Positions 47,421 to 58,872 of a stretch of DNA of 64,000 bases are shown one piece after another; the stretch's first letter is position 1, and each line of letters opens with the position of its first letter. Source of the stretch: Rotaria sordida (lineage: Eukaryota > Rotifera > Eurotatoria > Philodinida > Philodinidae); the NCBI GenBank assembly GCA_905250125.1, contig CAJNOL010000986.1, forward strand, positions 24,931 to 88,930, written 5' to 3'. The translations under genes and the position numbers were made by a program. The notes under the pieces were generated by a model, which was not told where the DNA came from, did not search any database, and was given only the letters and a program-made list of their open reading frames with translations.

Positions 47421-49575
47421 AATTCTTGTTTATGTCCGCCAGCTTATTTCGGAGATCGATGTGAATATCAAAATCAACGAATTAGTCTTATATTACGATT
47501 TCGAACAGTTGAACTGCGAACAATATTCACTTTTGTTATCATGCTTATTGATTACAATACAATCATTCATACTTCGGAACAATTTGATTATATATCCGTA
47601 CGTGATTGTTCAAAAAAATTCAATTTCTATCTTCTCTATTTGACACGACCAAAAAATACCAATCAAACTTATAATGTACGTATTGATACATATAATAAAG
47701 AAAAAATGGAATATTATGTTAGTATGATCTATCCTATTCAATATTCATTTTTACCAGTACATCGTCTTTCACTACAAGTCGATGTACCGATATCAAAAGT
47801 TACAGAGAAATCGAAAATTTGTCCTTTAAAATGTGGACATGGACAATGTAGATATTTTTCCAATTCCAATAAATATTTCTGTCAATGTTCTAAAGGTTAT
47901 TCTGGAATGTTATGTACAATAAAGAATGCATGTGATTGTTCATCAGATTCGATTTGTATTGAAGTTGTAAACAATCGATCAATATATGTTTGTCCTCTTG
48001 ATAAATTTGGACCACGTTGTTATCTGAAGAGAACAACTTGCATCTCGAATCTATGTTCAAATAATAGTCGATGTATTTCTCGTGATGAGAAAAACTCCGA
48101 AATGAAATATTTTTGTCTTCGTTCTCAAAGTTACATGGGTTCAAGATGTGAAAATCTCGAGATAAAAATCAAATTTCATTTTTCTAAAACTATATTCATT
48201 CCACAAACGATTTTCATTCATTTTATCTATTTTCCACCAAAATCTAATCCACTTCCTAAAATACCTCCTGATCCAATACAAATTGTAGAATTTCATCAAC
48301 AGTATTATCTTGCTTTACTTCAACGTAATTTTACATCATTAATTAATATTTTAACGACAATTATTCATGAACATCGATGTTTATCAATCAAAGATTTATT
48401 CATTGATGATATTCAAATCTTACCACGATGACATCGTGCTAAAAAATTCTACTTATAATTGTTCAGGATATAATTATTGTGAAAATAATGGTCAATGTTT
48501 TCAAGACAATAATACTTATCCAACATCATTGGCATGTTTATGCAAAGAATGTTATTATGGTAGTCGATGTCAATTTACTACAATAGGATTTGGCCTATCA
48601 CTTGATGATATTCTTGGTTATAATATTTGGCCAAATATTCCTTTCTCACGACAATCATCAGTAGTGAAAATCACTACAGCTTTTACAATACTGATGTTCG
48701 TCATTGCTATGATCAATGGTGTTTTATCTATGATCACTTTTCAAACGAAACGATCACTTGGAATAGGTTCCGGTGTATATCTATTTGTCTCATCAATCAC
48801 ATCACTTCTAACAATGATATTATTTACTCTCAAATTTTTCTTACTTGTCTTTTCTCAAATGTCAATAATTACCAATTATTCTTTTCTTTTATCACATTGT
48901 ATATGTACAGATATACTTTTGAAAGCATTTTTGGCAATTGGAGAATGGTTAAATGCTTGTGTAAGTATTGAACGAATATTGACCATTCAACTTGGAATCG
49001 AATTCAATAAAGTAAGAAGTAAAAAAGCTGCTAAAAGAGTGATCTTCGGACTATATCTTTTCATCTTGGCAAGTTTTCTTCATGATCCTTTAAATCGTCA
49101 TTTACTTGAAGATTCAGAAGAACAACGTACATGGTGTGTAATTCGTTACTCATCATCTATAAGACGTTACGCTTCATTTATCAATTTCTTTCATTTTCTT
49201 CTACCTCTTTGTATTAATTTTATCTCTGTTCTATTCATGATTGTATTAAAATCTCGGAGAAAATCAAAAACGAACCAAGAACAAACATATAGAAAACATC
49301 TATGGAAACAATTTCGTCGACACAAACATCGATTATTGAGTTCTTTCGTTTTAGTTATCTTTGCTATGCCACGTCTAATTATTTCATTTGTTTCTAAATG
49401 TATGAAATCAGCCCGAAATCCTTGGCTATATCTCACTGCTTATTTTATTTCATTCATTCAACCATTACTTTTATTCATACTCTTTGTTCTAACATCTAAA
49501 TTCTACAAAAAAGAGTTCAATGAAGCTACTATTCGTATTACAAGAACCATTCAAAACCGATTTCGCCATAAATAA
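47421..49575 (+). pseudogene. EGF-repeat/7TM receptor, 5'-truncated and interrupted
   Basis: The frame begins in the middle of an EGF domain (CLCPPAYFGDRCEY), directly after hairpin 17. More EGF modules follow (CGHGQCRYF, CQCSKGYSGMLC, CGHG-type spacing; CENNGQCFQDN, CLCKECYYGSRC). Seven hydrophobic segments follow between about 48650 and 49540, the first around TAFTILMFVIAMINGVLSMI and the last before FVLTSKFYKKEF, so this is a rhodopsin-like receptor with an EGF ectodomain, a combination common in bdelloids. The frame is broken between: TGA at 48429-48431 (ILPR*HRAKKFY) and a one-base excess at about 48452, after which TYNCSGYNYC continues. An ATG at 48367 opens the downstream frame but gives an unnatural start. 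Confidence 0.75.
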
Positions 49576-51670
49576 ATATCATAACTGAAAATGAATAATC
49601 TTTTACATATTCTTATTCGAAAATAAACTTGAAAACAGTATGCTTTTGTTGTATTGGCTTTATTCTGTGGTCAGTTTCAATTTAATTTCAAGGACCCACA
49701 CCCAGAATTCAAATACGATGGAGTTATGAGAAGACAGAAGGAAGCTATTTTATGATCCAATTTCTGTACTCCCTCTCCAGAGTTTTGGAGAGTCAAAAAA
49801 TTTTTGTTTTCAGAGAAGTTCTATATGTCAATCGATAGAGGATTGGGTACTAATTTGAATGATGTAGAAACTTCTTTAGTCCTTTCAGAACCGACTTTTT
49901 TCCATTGGAAATTTCTTCTTTTCATCAGTTTATCGAATCTGACTCAAAATATTTCCATGAAACGGCTATGATATTCAAAGAAACAATTTTTCTCGCCTGT
50001 TACACAAAAAGCCAGCTTGCAGTTAGAGCATTCGATGGTTAATCGAACTTGCACCTTTTTATGCCACCCTAATATATCTCTTCCGTGTTCCCTTGACAGG
50101 CACACGCATTCTATCATTCAATTGATCAGTAGATTGTGGTGATGCTAAATTATGCTTCTTGTCTGATGGAGGTGTGAGGGTCAAGAAAAGATATGTATAA
50201 GAAGTTTTAAAATTTGTCTGTAAACGAAGAAATATTTTTTTCACCGAATAAATGGGTAGCACAACCCTTGTACTGCGGTCTTGAAAGGATTAATTTTTCT
50301 CAACCATAATGACTCGAAATATTTGACAAAATCACGTAAATTATGATGAAGAATTGTTAACTTCCATTACCCAACGCCAAAGGTTTTATTTTAAGTTAAC
50401 GTATTTGTTTTGGTTTTAGTCATCGATTTTTGTAATGATCATAAAAATTATCCTAAATCAGAGTTTGTTGACGATGATCCTAGCACAGATATTCTGATGA
50501 TTTCTGACATAGAAAGGGCAAAGCTATTATCATACAAGTGTTGTTATTATCGGCGATGATGCGTTTCAAAGCTAAGAAAATCGATTAGTGTAAAATACGA
50601 CGTGATTTGTGGCTTATTTCATGTGTTACTCAATCATAAGAAAATGGAAAAAACCTAGAGAACTTTGAATCGAAACAAATTATGTTTCATTTGTTAGAAT
50701 CTAATGAAAGTCATTGAGCAATTACACAAATGCTACTTGTAATTCTTTGTTGCTTACCACAAATGGAACTGATTTCCGTATTTTTGCACAGAATAACACG
50801 AAACTAATGGGTGTAAGTTTCAAGTTGAGCTTTTTCGAATCTTCCTTCTTCATAGCATCGAGATGAAACAATAGTCACCTAATACGCTTCTCTAGTAAAG
50901 AGAAAAGACATGTTAATAATGACAATGCTTAGAGGATTTTGATATTTTTCGAATATATACAAAGCATTTTTGAAACAAAGATTTTTACTATACATTGCAA
51001 CTACTCTGAATATTGCGAACACAAAAAAAAATCTCAACTGTTCCCGTTCCAGGTCACGAAAATAATTAATACGAGAGATTCTGTGTTTATCAAGATACAT
51101 AATAGCATTTTGAACTCAATTGTGGTATTCAGAAATGCATTCAACAGACTTATTTGTCAATTAAATGATTATTCATGAGTTAAAGTTGTGTGTTTCTTGT
51201 TATGATCGATCATAATAAAACAAACAAAATCAAAGTATTTGTTCCTTATATCTATTCTCCAATCGATCAGTAATGGACAAAGAAAGGTATGACCATATAT
51301 GATATCGCATAATGAAATAATCCTTAACTGATAGGTTTTTTCAGACTTTAAGAAACATTTATCCTCATCAAATTCCAATAAGGATAGTTTTGTAATAATA
51401 ATTCGATGAATGACATGATGTGCAATTTATATAGTTCACTAAAGGCAATTCTTAACTGTTGATCCATACGATAAAGAACGTTAGTTTAGTATCGTTTTAT
51501 TGGCGGAAAAAGTACGAAAGGAGAACGAATATTCTTATTCTTTCTACTATATCTTCAGGATAGCAATCAAAGTTAATATAATTGCTCTAGTTCTAGCACA
51601 TGGTTTTTGAATAAAGCTGCGTACAGTGTCGAATATGGTGAAATACTTGAAAGTAATCCAGAGAATATAT
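49576..51670. other. No gene seen
   Basis: About 2.1 kb of AT-rich sequence with scattered short frames and no palindromic element that I can see. Confidence 0.45.
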
Positions 51671-51671
51671 A

Positions 51672-52231
51672 GGGTGTCCAGAAAGTCACTAGAGTTAGAA
51701 AAATTTGAATATCTCCATTATGACTTGACCAAATGAGCTCATTTTTTTACCAAAGATAGAGGCATGTTCACACTTCAAATCCATATGGACAAAGTTAGTG
51801 AGAACCTTTGTTAAGTATCACTATCGACCTTAACAAGAAAATTTTACTTTTTCACACATCAGAAAAAAAAGCAATATACTTAACAAAGCTTCCTATCAAC
51901 TTTGTCTGTATGGATTTGGAGTGTGAACATGCTTTCACCTTTGGTTAAAAAAATCAGATGGTTTGGTCGAGCTGTAATGGAATTATTCAATTTTCTTTGC
52001 GATAAAGTGACTTTTGCACTATCCTGTACATTGTTTTTTCTCATCTGTGAAAAAGTAAAATTTTGTTGTTGAAGTGGATAGTGATACTTGACAAAGGTTC
52101 TCACTAACCTTATCCGTATGGATGTGGAGTGTGAACATGCCTCTATCTTTGGTAAAAAAAATGAGCTCGTTTAGTCGAGCCATAGTGGAGATATTCAAAT
52201 TTCTCTAACTCTAGTGACTTTCTGGACATCC
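51672..52231. mobile_element. 560-bp mariner-type MITE with internal duplication
   Basis: GGGTGTCCAGAAAGTCACTA at the left and its inverse ending GGACATCC at the right are flanked by TA. An inner block (AGTGTGAACATGC, CTTTGTC, CCAAAGATAGAGG) occurs three times in alternating orientation, so the element seems to have duplicated part of an arm. Confidence 0.8.
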
Positions 52232-52401
52232 TATATATTCAATTCCAGGCACCTTCCATAGATAGAACAATCAAACGGAAGCTCTGTGATAAGTAAAAGG
52301 ACTAAAAATATAGATCAATATGATTCATTCAATAACAACGATGTATTATATGAGAAAATGAACAACACAAGTTTACGATGGATCATAAAATCTGCGGAAA
52401 A

Positions 52402-52456
52402 GGGAGTGGATGTAGATATGTTCTCATCACAAACAGTTACGCCCATACCCACACAC
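52402..52456. repeat. Telomere-like hairpin 18 (very decayed)
   Basis: GGGAGTGGATGTAG on the left and GCCCATACCCACACAC on the right. I include it only because the order and size match the family. Confidence 0.3.
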
Positions 52457-53579
52457 TATTATTATTTTTTTCTAGCTGTCGTTCAGATGATTTGTTATTG
52501 TACAAAATAGTTGACATTTTCATGATTCCTTTTCACATAATTATGATAATAAAAACAAGGTAAATTTTGACTAAAAAATCAGTAAATATCATTTTACATA
52601 AAATTTTCATTCATGATCAGATTTATTTTGAAAATGAACTAAATTTATGTAATGCTAAATATTCGAGAATAATTTTTATGATGGATTGTTAGAAGTTACA
52701 AGAATCTTCTTTCTTTAATCCATTGGCCGCCGACATAAGAGAGAGGAGAAACGATTTTTCGGGAAAGTTTATTTGTCTTTTTTGAAATGATTATATAGTT
52801 TGTCTTAGCAAAATGATGACTTGAGTAGCACACAATCCACAGTGTTTTTTATTACGTAAATGCATCTAAAAAACATACATTATCAATGACATTTTTAGTG
52901 CACGCAGTGATTAAACTTCTGACTCATATATGCGTCGACGACTGTCAAAAGGTTAATGTCAACTGATCGAAAGAGACTTATGCAGTTTTATTGGCTTTTT
53001 ATCATATTACTAATAATATTGACTATGATTGTACATCTGTAAGTTCACAGTCATTCACTTCCTACGCATGAGTCATGTTCTTGTTTTCCTTTCTCATATC
53101 GCTTTTCTCTTTGACTTATTATCTACCCCCTTGTCTGACATTTTAGACGGCACTCCTCTGATCAAGCTACATAGCATCGATCTATCTTCTGCATCAGCAA
53201 AGAAATAAAGAAAAGGAAATAAACTAGTGTGGTAAATGATAGAAATAGTGATCCTACTGTATAACTATTACTTTGTTCTGTGAAAGAAAAAATAAGAACG
53301 CGAAGTATACACTAGCAGACAAAAAGATTTTTCTAGCTTTATTAATAGAAGAGAAAGAAAGAAAGAGAAACTTGTTTTTTTTCCGTATTTTTATTGCTAT
53401 AAATTAGGAATAACGCTGTTAAAATAATTTCATTCTATCAAATAATATTGAAAGAGACGCACGTATATACTCATAACTTTGATTATCTATAGTCATGTAC
53501 ATTTAATAACAAGTATTGCTGATGAAACTAAATGATTAATTTGATACTCAATTCCATGCATATAAAATATCATTGATTA
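52457..53579. other. No gene seen
   Basis: AT-rich upstream region of the membrane protein gene. Confidence 0.45.
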
Positions 53580-55246
53580 ATGAGATATTATTTAAATTTC
53601 ATTATTTTTCTTCTTCAATTATTACTCATCCAATCGGATATTTATGAAGACTACAACCGAGGTAACAAAAAATCAACGTTTCTTCGTGGACCCGATAAAA
53701 ATAGTCGAAAAGTTTACTCTGGACAAGATTGGTCTTACTCGTATTCATCAGATTGGAGTCGATGTATTCCTGGTAACGGAATTTAAATATATTTTATTAT
53801 TCATTCAAATTGCATTATAATCACTGTTGAGAAGTGCGATGTAAACAATCTTGAAATACCTTTTGGTATTTATCTGAATAAAGTCGTATAATACCTATAG
53901 TAGACACATCAATGACGAAAGATTCCAATAAATTTTAAAGCAGTTAGAGAATCCAATCTTAGAAAGGCTTAGCATTCGAAAAGCTTCATTAGATTCAATA
54001 TGTGTACACTTGTGTGAAATTATTTAGAGTATTGACTTTAGCTGCCAACGAATTTTCGAAATAGCTACTAAATTCTTTGAATAGTCAAGATTTCCAAAGA
54101 TATTATCATCATGAACAGGATTATTTCATTGAGTTTTTATTGAAATAATTAGAATTCATAGAGATATGTTATTCCAAAATAAAAATAGGTATTCCCCACG
54201 ATGTTATGTAGCCTAGAAAGATGTACATATCTGTAATGCTAAAATCCGCTTAATAGTACCGATGAAATTAATACTTTCTCAATTCAGAACTAAGGGGAAA
54301 TATTATTTTTGTAAGATAATAGAGAGAGACGGTCTCTACCACTCTGTTAAACTTTCGCCAATCTTCCTCCTTCATGATGATTGAGATGAATTCATCATTT
54401 GACAACTTTTGATCTTTGACGGATTATATTGAAAGTGTTTTTATGTTAATTTTAACTTATGAGTAGCTAGAACCATTAAAAGCATATAATATGAAACATT
54501 ATTTGTATTATTTTAGCCGGCAAAAAGTACCAAAAGGGTTTCTTGACATGGTGCTGTCCGAGTAAGTTAAGCAATAGATCGTTCCTGTGCATTTCTATCA
54601 CTTTTATCTGACATTGTTTTTTCTAGCAAGACACATCTGTGATGAAACTATTGACAAGTGCGAATGCGACGTTGACTGGCTACTCGTCTGCTTAGTAGTA
54701 GTAGCACTATTTTTCTTCTTAGGATCATGTATACGTTTTTGGCAGTGTGCAGACTGTTGTGTTGCGTGTATTGGTCACATTAGAGAATCTAATAATTCTC
54801 CAATTCAACAATTACCAATCTCCAATATCAATGAAAACAGGTCGTCTACACGAACTACGCTTGGTGATCGGCCGTATACTGATCCTGCTTCCATACATGT
54901 AAATTTAGATCAACCTACCAACTTCCCAATATATTCAACGATACTACAGCAGTCGATGGAGCATTTCAATTTACAGCGTCCACAAACGGAAAGTTTCCTA
55001 GTAGACATACCACTGAGAAGTTCAATAGGTTCAGCAGAACAACATCTATTTGAAAACAATAACCGTATTATTAGAAATGCAACAACAACATTCGTTACAC
55101 AACCAAGTTCAAGCTCGCTACCAACATACGATGAGATTGCAGACAATAACTTAGAAACAATTACAATAGAGGACCAGTCGTCAGTACTACCAACTTACGA
55201 CGATTTTATTCGAAGGAATAATAACAGAGAGAACAGTAACTTGTGA
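53580..55246 (+). CDS. Shisa-like single-pass membrane protein
   Basis: Three exons (53580-53772, 54517-54561, 54627-55246) join in phase to give 285 residues. A signal peptide (MRYYLNFIIFLLQLLLIQS) leads to a short ectodomain with six to eight cysteines (RCIPAGKK, LTWCCPTRHICDE, KCECD). A membrane segment (LLVCLVVVALFFFLGSCI, near residue 100) is followed by a Cys cluster (CADCCVAC) likely to be palmitoylated. The cytoplasmic tail is Ser/Asn-rich and carries two matching LPTYD motifs (LPTYDEIA and LPTYDDFI), close to PPxY-type sites for WW-domain ligases. The layout of Cys-rich ectodomain, TM and proline/tyrosine tail is like Shisa or WBP1/VOPP1 proteins, which tether trafficking partners. 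Exact orthology is uncertain. The first intron is 744 bp and the second 65 bp. Confidence 0.75.
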
Positions 55247-58056
55247 TTTTTGGTTTTAATAAATACTAGTTAGATTTTATTCTAGTGATTGTCGTGAGTG
55301 ATACTTTGTAGATTGACCCAAAATATGATGGTTGTTAATGCAATGGTAAAATACCCAATATATTAGAACATTTATTTGGAAACAATGAACATAATAAACT
55401 CTTTGTATGTTTACTTTTATGTTGAACAACCAAGAAGACAAACTTGACATTATTATTGACTATGTACTTTAATATGGACAAGATGAAATCCTTTCTTGTC
55501 TTCTATATCTTGAGAGTGTGAGTGAGTGATGAAACTGAAGTTGCGTATTCTACATTAAGACAAACACAGATCTAGCTAAGGAAATAAAAGACTTATTATA
55601 TAAGATGCAAAAGTTCATAATACTGCAAAATAAGGATCAGCTACTTCTTTATTATATACTGGCTCATTCATCTGTCTTGTAAAAGCATCTGTAAGTTTCA
55701 AAACATATAGTGCAGGCAACAGAAAATGAAAAACAAACATTTTCTTTTTCTTTTAATGTGCAGATCAGATGATAAATCAACTAAATAACGACATAGGTAT
55801 TATGCAATAAAATGTACAAGAAACGGCATAGTGAATATTTCTTTTTTGACATTTAGAAACAACATAAACACATGGAATGTTTGCCGTCCGCCTTTGAAAC
55901 ACTATCTGATCAAGTCTTAATAATAATTTTACGATATTCTGAATATGTTTGTAATATATTTCGAACATTTTCTGGTTTAGATCAACAACTAGATAATACT
56001 CTTGTTGATAGATGCTTACATTTATTCAACGATTTTTTATAGAAAGATGTGGATGATGTAGATATTAATGTATCGTTTCGCGAAATATCTCAAAAGTCCT
56101 CGATATTCTCTGAAAACAACAGAAAATGAAGAAATCTATACTATGTCAATACTGTAGATATATGAGCCATTCCTGAATGCTAAATCTATGATTGACATCA
56201 AACATATTGAATCCCTTGTTCTTACCAAAGAAGCTCATCTAGAATGTAATGACAATCATTTGTATGAATTCAATTTTACTAAAGCAGTTAACCAGCTGTT
56301 ATTGGCGAATATCAACACGTCTAAATTTGTTACTCAACGACGATTCACTCGTATGTTCAAAGCATTAATTATTTCGAATCCAAACCTTCTATAAAAAAAA
56401 CAATGGCTATACGAATAGTAGAGGCTGTCGTGTGTGCTATTTTCAATCTATCAATTACAATACCTTTATTCTGATGAATTATCGGTCTATCTTAATATGT
56501 ATTATTATCAAGTTGTGCTGGATTTACTTCTTTTTGCTTTACAGTGTCTGAAGGTTGAAAATAGCTGTTTGTGCATATATCCAATATGATTATATTAATT
56601 GAATCTTCTACTGATCGTGAAATATTTATTTACATAACTCAAACGGGAAATATTGAAAATTATACATCAAGAATATTTCTCACAAGATTCAAAACAATCG
56701 AACGAAGATAATACTTTCCAACGAATTGTAAATAATTTGATCAAAAACGAACAATACAATGTAATTCTATTCGCTCATAGAAATTCTGGAATAGTCAAGC
56801 AAATGTTGATATTATGATTGACAATTGTTTCGTGCGCTCTTAAATGACGAACAACCGAGAACCAGAGATGTATGCAATGAAATAAAAAAACCTGTTAAAA
56901 AAGTTAGTCGAACGAGACATTATACATATTAATGAAGTTTTATGGAGAGATATTATTTCGGTATCGAATTTCTGTTGAAGAACTTGATTGTATATTTCAA
57001 TAGGTACATGATTAGATGACTCGTTTTACATAAACATAAGCTACAGAATATTTCAGTTAGGAATGCAATTGTCTTACATGATTCAATTTTATATTGTATT
57101 AAATTATTATTGATGAATATTGCTATTAAATTATCTCAGCATTTTATTCTGATTTCTTTCGATACTAAATCTTGAGTTACTCATTTACATGATGTGAGAA
57201 ATTATATAAATGTCTACAGAATATGTAAGATACCAACATCACATATTTAAAAATTGAGGATGCAAGTAGAAAATCCATTAGTAGAACTTATTCGGATATA
57301 TAGTAACCGTAGATTTCATTTCTAGCTCTGTATTAACCACATGTAATCAATGAAAAGATCGATGAAGTAGTCATCTAAATCATATTTCGCTTTATTTCTT
57401 ACTCTTTTTGTTTATATTAAACTATGAGTAGAGATTTTGTCATTCAAATTTTCACAAAAAACGTTTGTTCTAATTGTCAACATTTTATGTATCTCCAAGC
57501 ACAGGAATTCTTCAATATTTTTATTTAAAAATACATATTATTTCATGTCATGCAAACAGAAAAAACATAATGGATTACTTTATATTTTATTATTACAGTG
57601 TTTATTTTTGCTTTGATGGATCATATGTCAGACAATTTGAATTCAATTATTGCTCTTAGACAAAGATTTATGTAAAAAATTACACTTTTATTCACTGAAA
57701 ATTTAATAATTTAATAAGTAGAGTGAAACTTTCCTTTCCGAAAGATTCCACTTATTTTAAATGATTCATCTATCACTTGAATATACGGAATGTTTTTACT
57801 TCACATCGTAAGTTCAAATAGTTCACGTTCTACTAACCTAAAATTTTTGTCTTTTTCATGTTAAATTTTAACATAATTGTGAAATATACATCTGATTTCT
57901 AATTGGATACTCTTCAAGTATTCTGCTTATTACAATTAGAAATGAGGTATATTTTATCTAAGCTTGAATTAGTCCCGTTGCAGTTGCTTTTCAATGTTAA
58001 ATGTCCTTTACTCTACTTTTAAGATCATAATGTCAAATCACATATTTAATTAATTT
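55247..58056. other. Gene-poor stretch, possibly decayed coding near 56.0-56.9 kb
   Basis: Plus-strand open patches such as YFSQDSKQSNEDNTFQRIVN at about 56670-56730 have codon-like texture but end in stops and belong to no family I recognise. The rest is AT-rich with no visible element. Confidence 0.35.
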
Positions 58057-58290
58057 GTCTATGCTAATTCTCATAAATATGTTTATGGAAATTTAAAATA
58101 TTTTATTGAAACAGCTATACATGAAGGTGATGGTGTTGATTATGTTTTTATCTTACAACAAATTGGAGATACAGAAAGAAACATAACAAATATGCCTCCA
58201 CTACCACAAAATAATGCTTATTATATTCAACATGAAAATCATCGTTTCGATTTCAGTACTGTTGGTTGGTTTTTCGAACAATATGCATTT
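58057..58290 (+). pseudogene. Glycosyltransferase-like fragment cut by a telomere-like hairpin
   Basis: An uninterrupted frame reads VYANSHKYVYGNLKYFIETA, then DGVDYVFILQQIGD, then YYIQHENHRFDFSTVGWFFE. The FDxxTVGW part resembles a glycosyltransferase-like family with a later NSSVRGP motif, which is missing. The coding sense runs straight into GTGTGGG repeats at 58291. No ATG is evident upstream, so both ends are incomplete. Confidence 0.45.
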
Positions 58291-58533
58291 AGTGTGGGTG
58301 TGGGTGTGGGTGTGGGTGTGGGTGGCGTGTGGGTGTGAGTGTGGGCGTGGGTGTGGGTGTGGTGGGTGTGGATGTAAGTGTTGCTGGAGAGTGAGTCTAT
58401 CCGCAAACCCCACACTGAGTCCCACACTGAGACTCACACCCATATCCCACCCACACCCCACATCGACACGCACACCCACACCTACACCGACACCCACACC
58501 CACACTCATACCTACATCGGCACCCACACCCAT
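58291..58533. repeat. Telomere-like hairpin 19 (longest)
   Basis: A 95-bp G-rich arm of almost perfect GTGTGG units, a GTGTTGCTGGAGAGTGAG region, then about 130 bp of ACACCC-type units with ACACTGAGTCCC variants. It truncates the fragment at 58057. Confidence 0.85.
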
Positions 58534-58872
58534 CCTGCATTTACCTTTATTTAGTCTATTTATTATATTATGAAGTTTGATTAGTTGTCACGAAATTGAA
58601 ATACGTTGATTAAGCTGCGAAGGAAATAAAGAAGGACATATGTCATTTGGAAATTTTCTATGAACAAAGTGAATAGGCTTTCGAAATGATAGAAAAACAA
58701 AATTTCATATTTATTTAAGAAAAATCTAGACGTAAAAAGACAGTTTATCAAAGTATCTCAATTACAATTGAAGTTTTTATTCAAAAAATTCTATAAAAAT
58801 AATAAAGTATTATATGAATATTGAAAGATAATGGTAAACTATAAAAAAACATGATGACAACAAAAATTCTCT

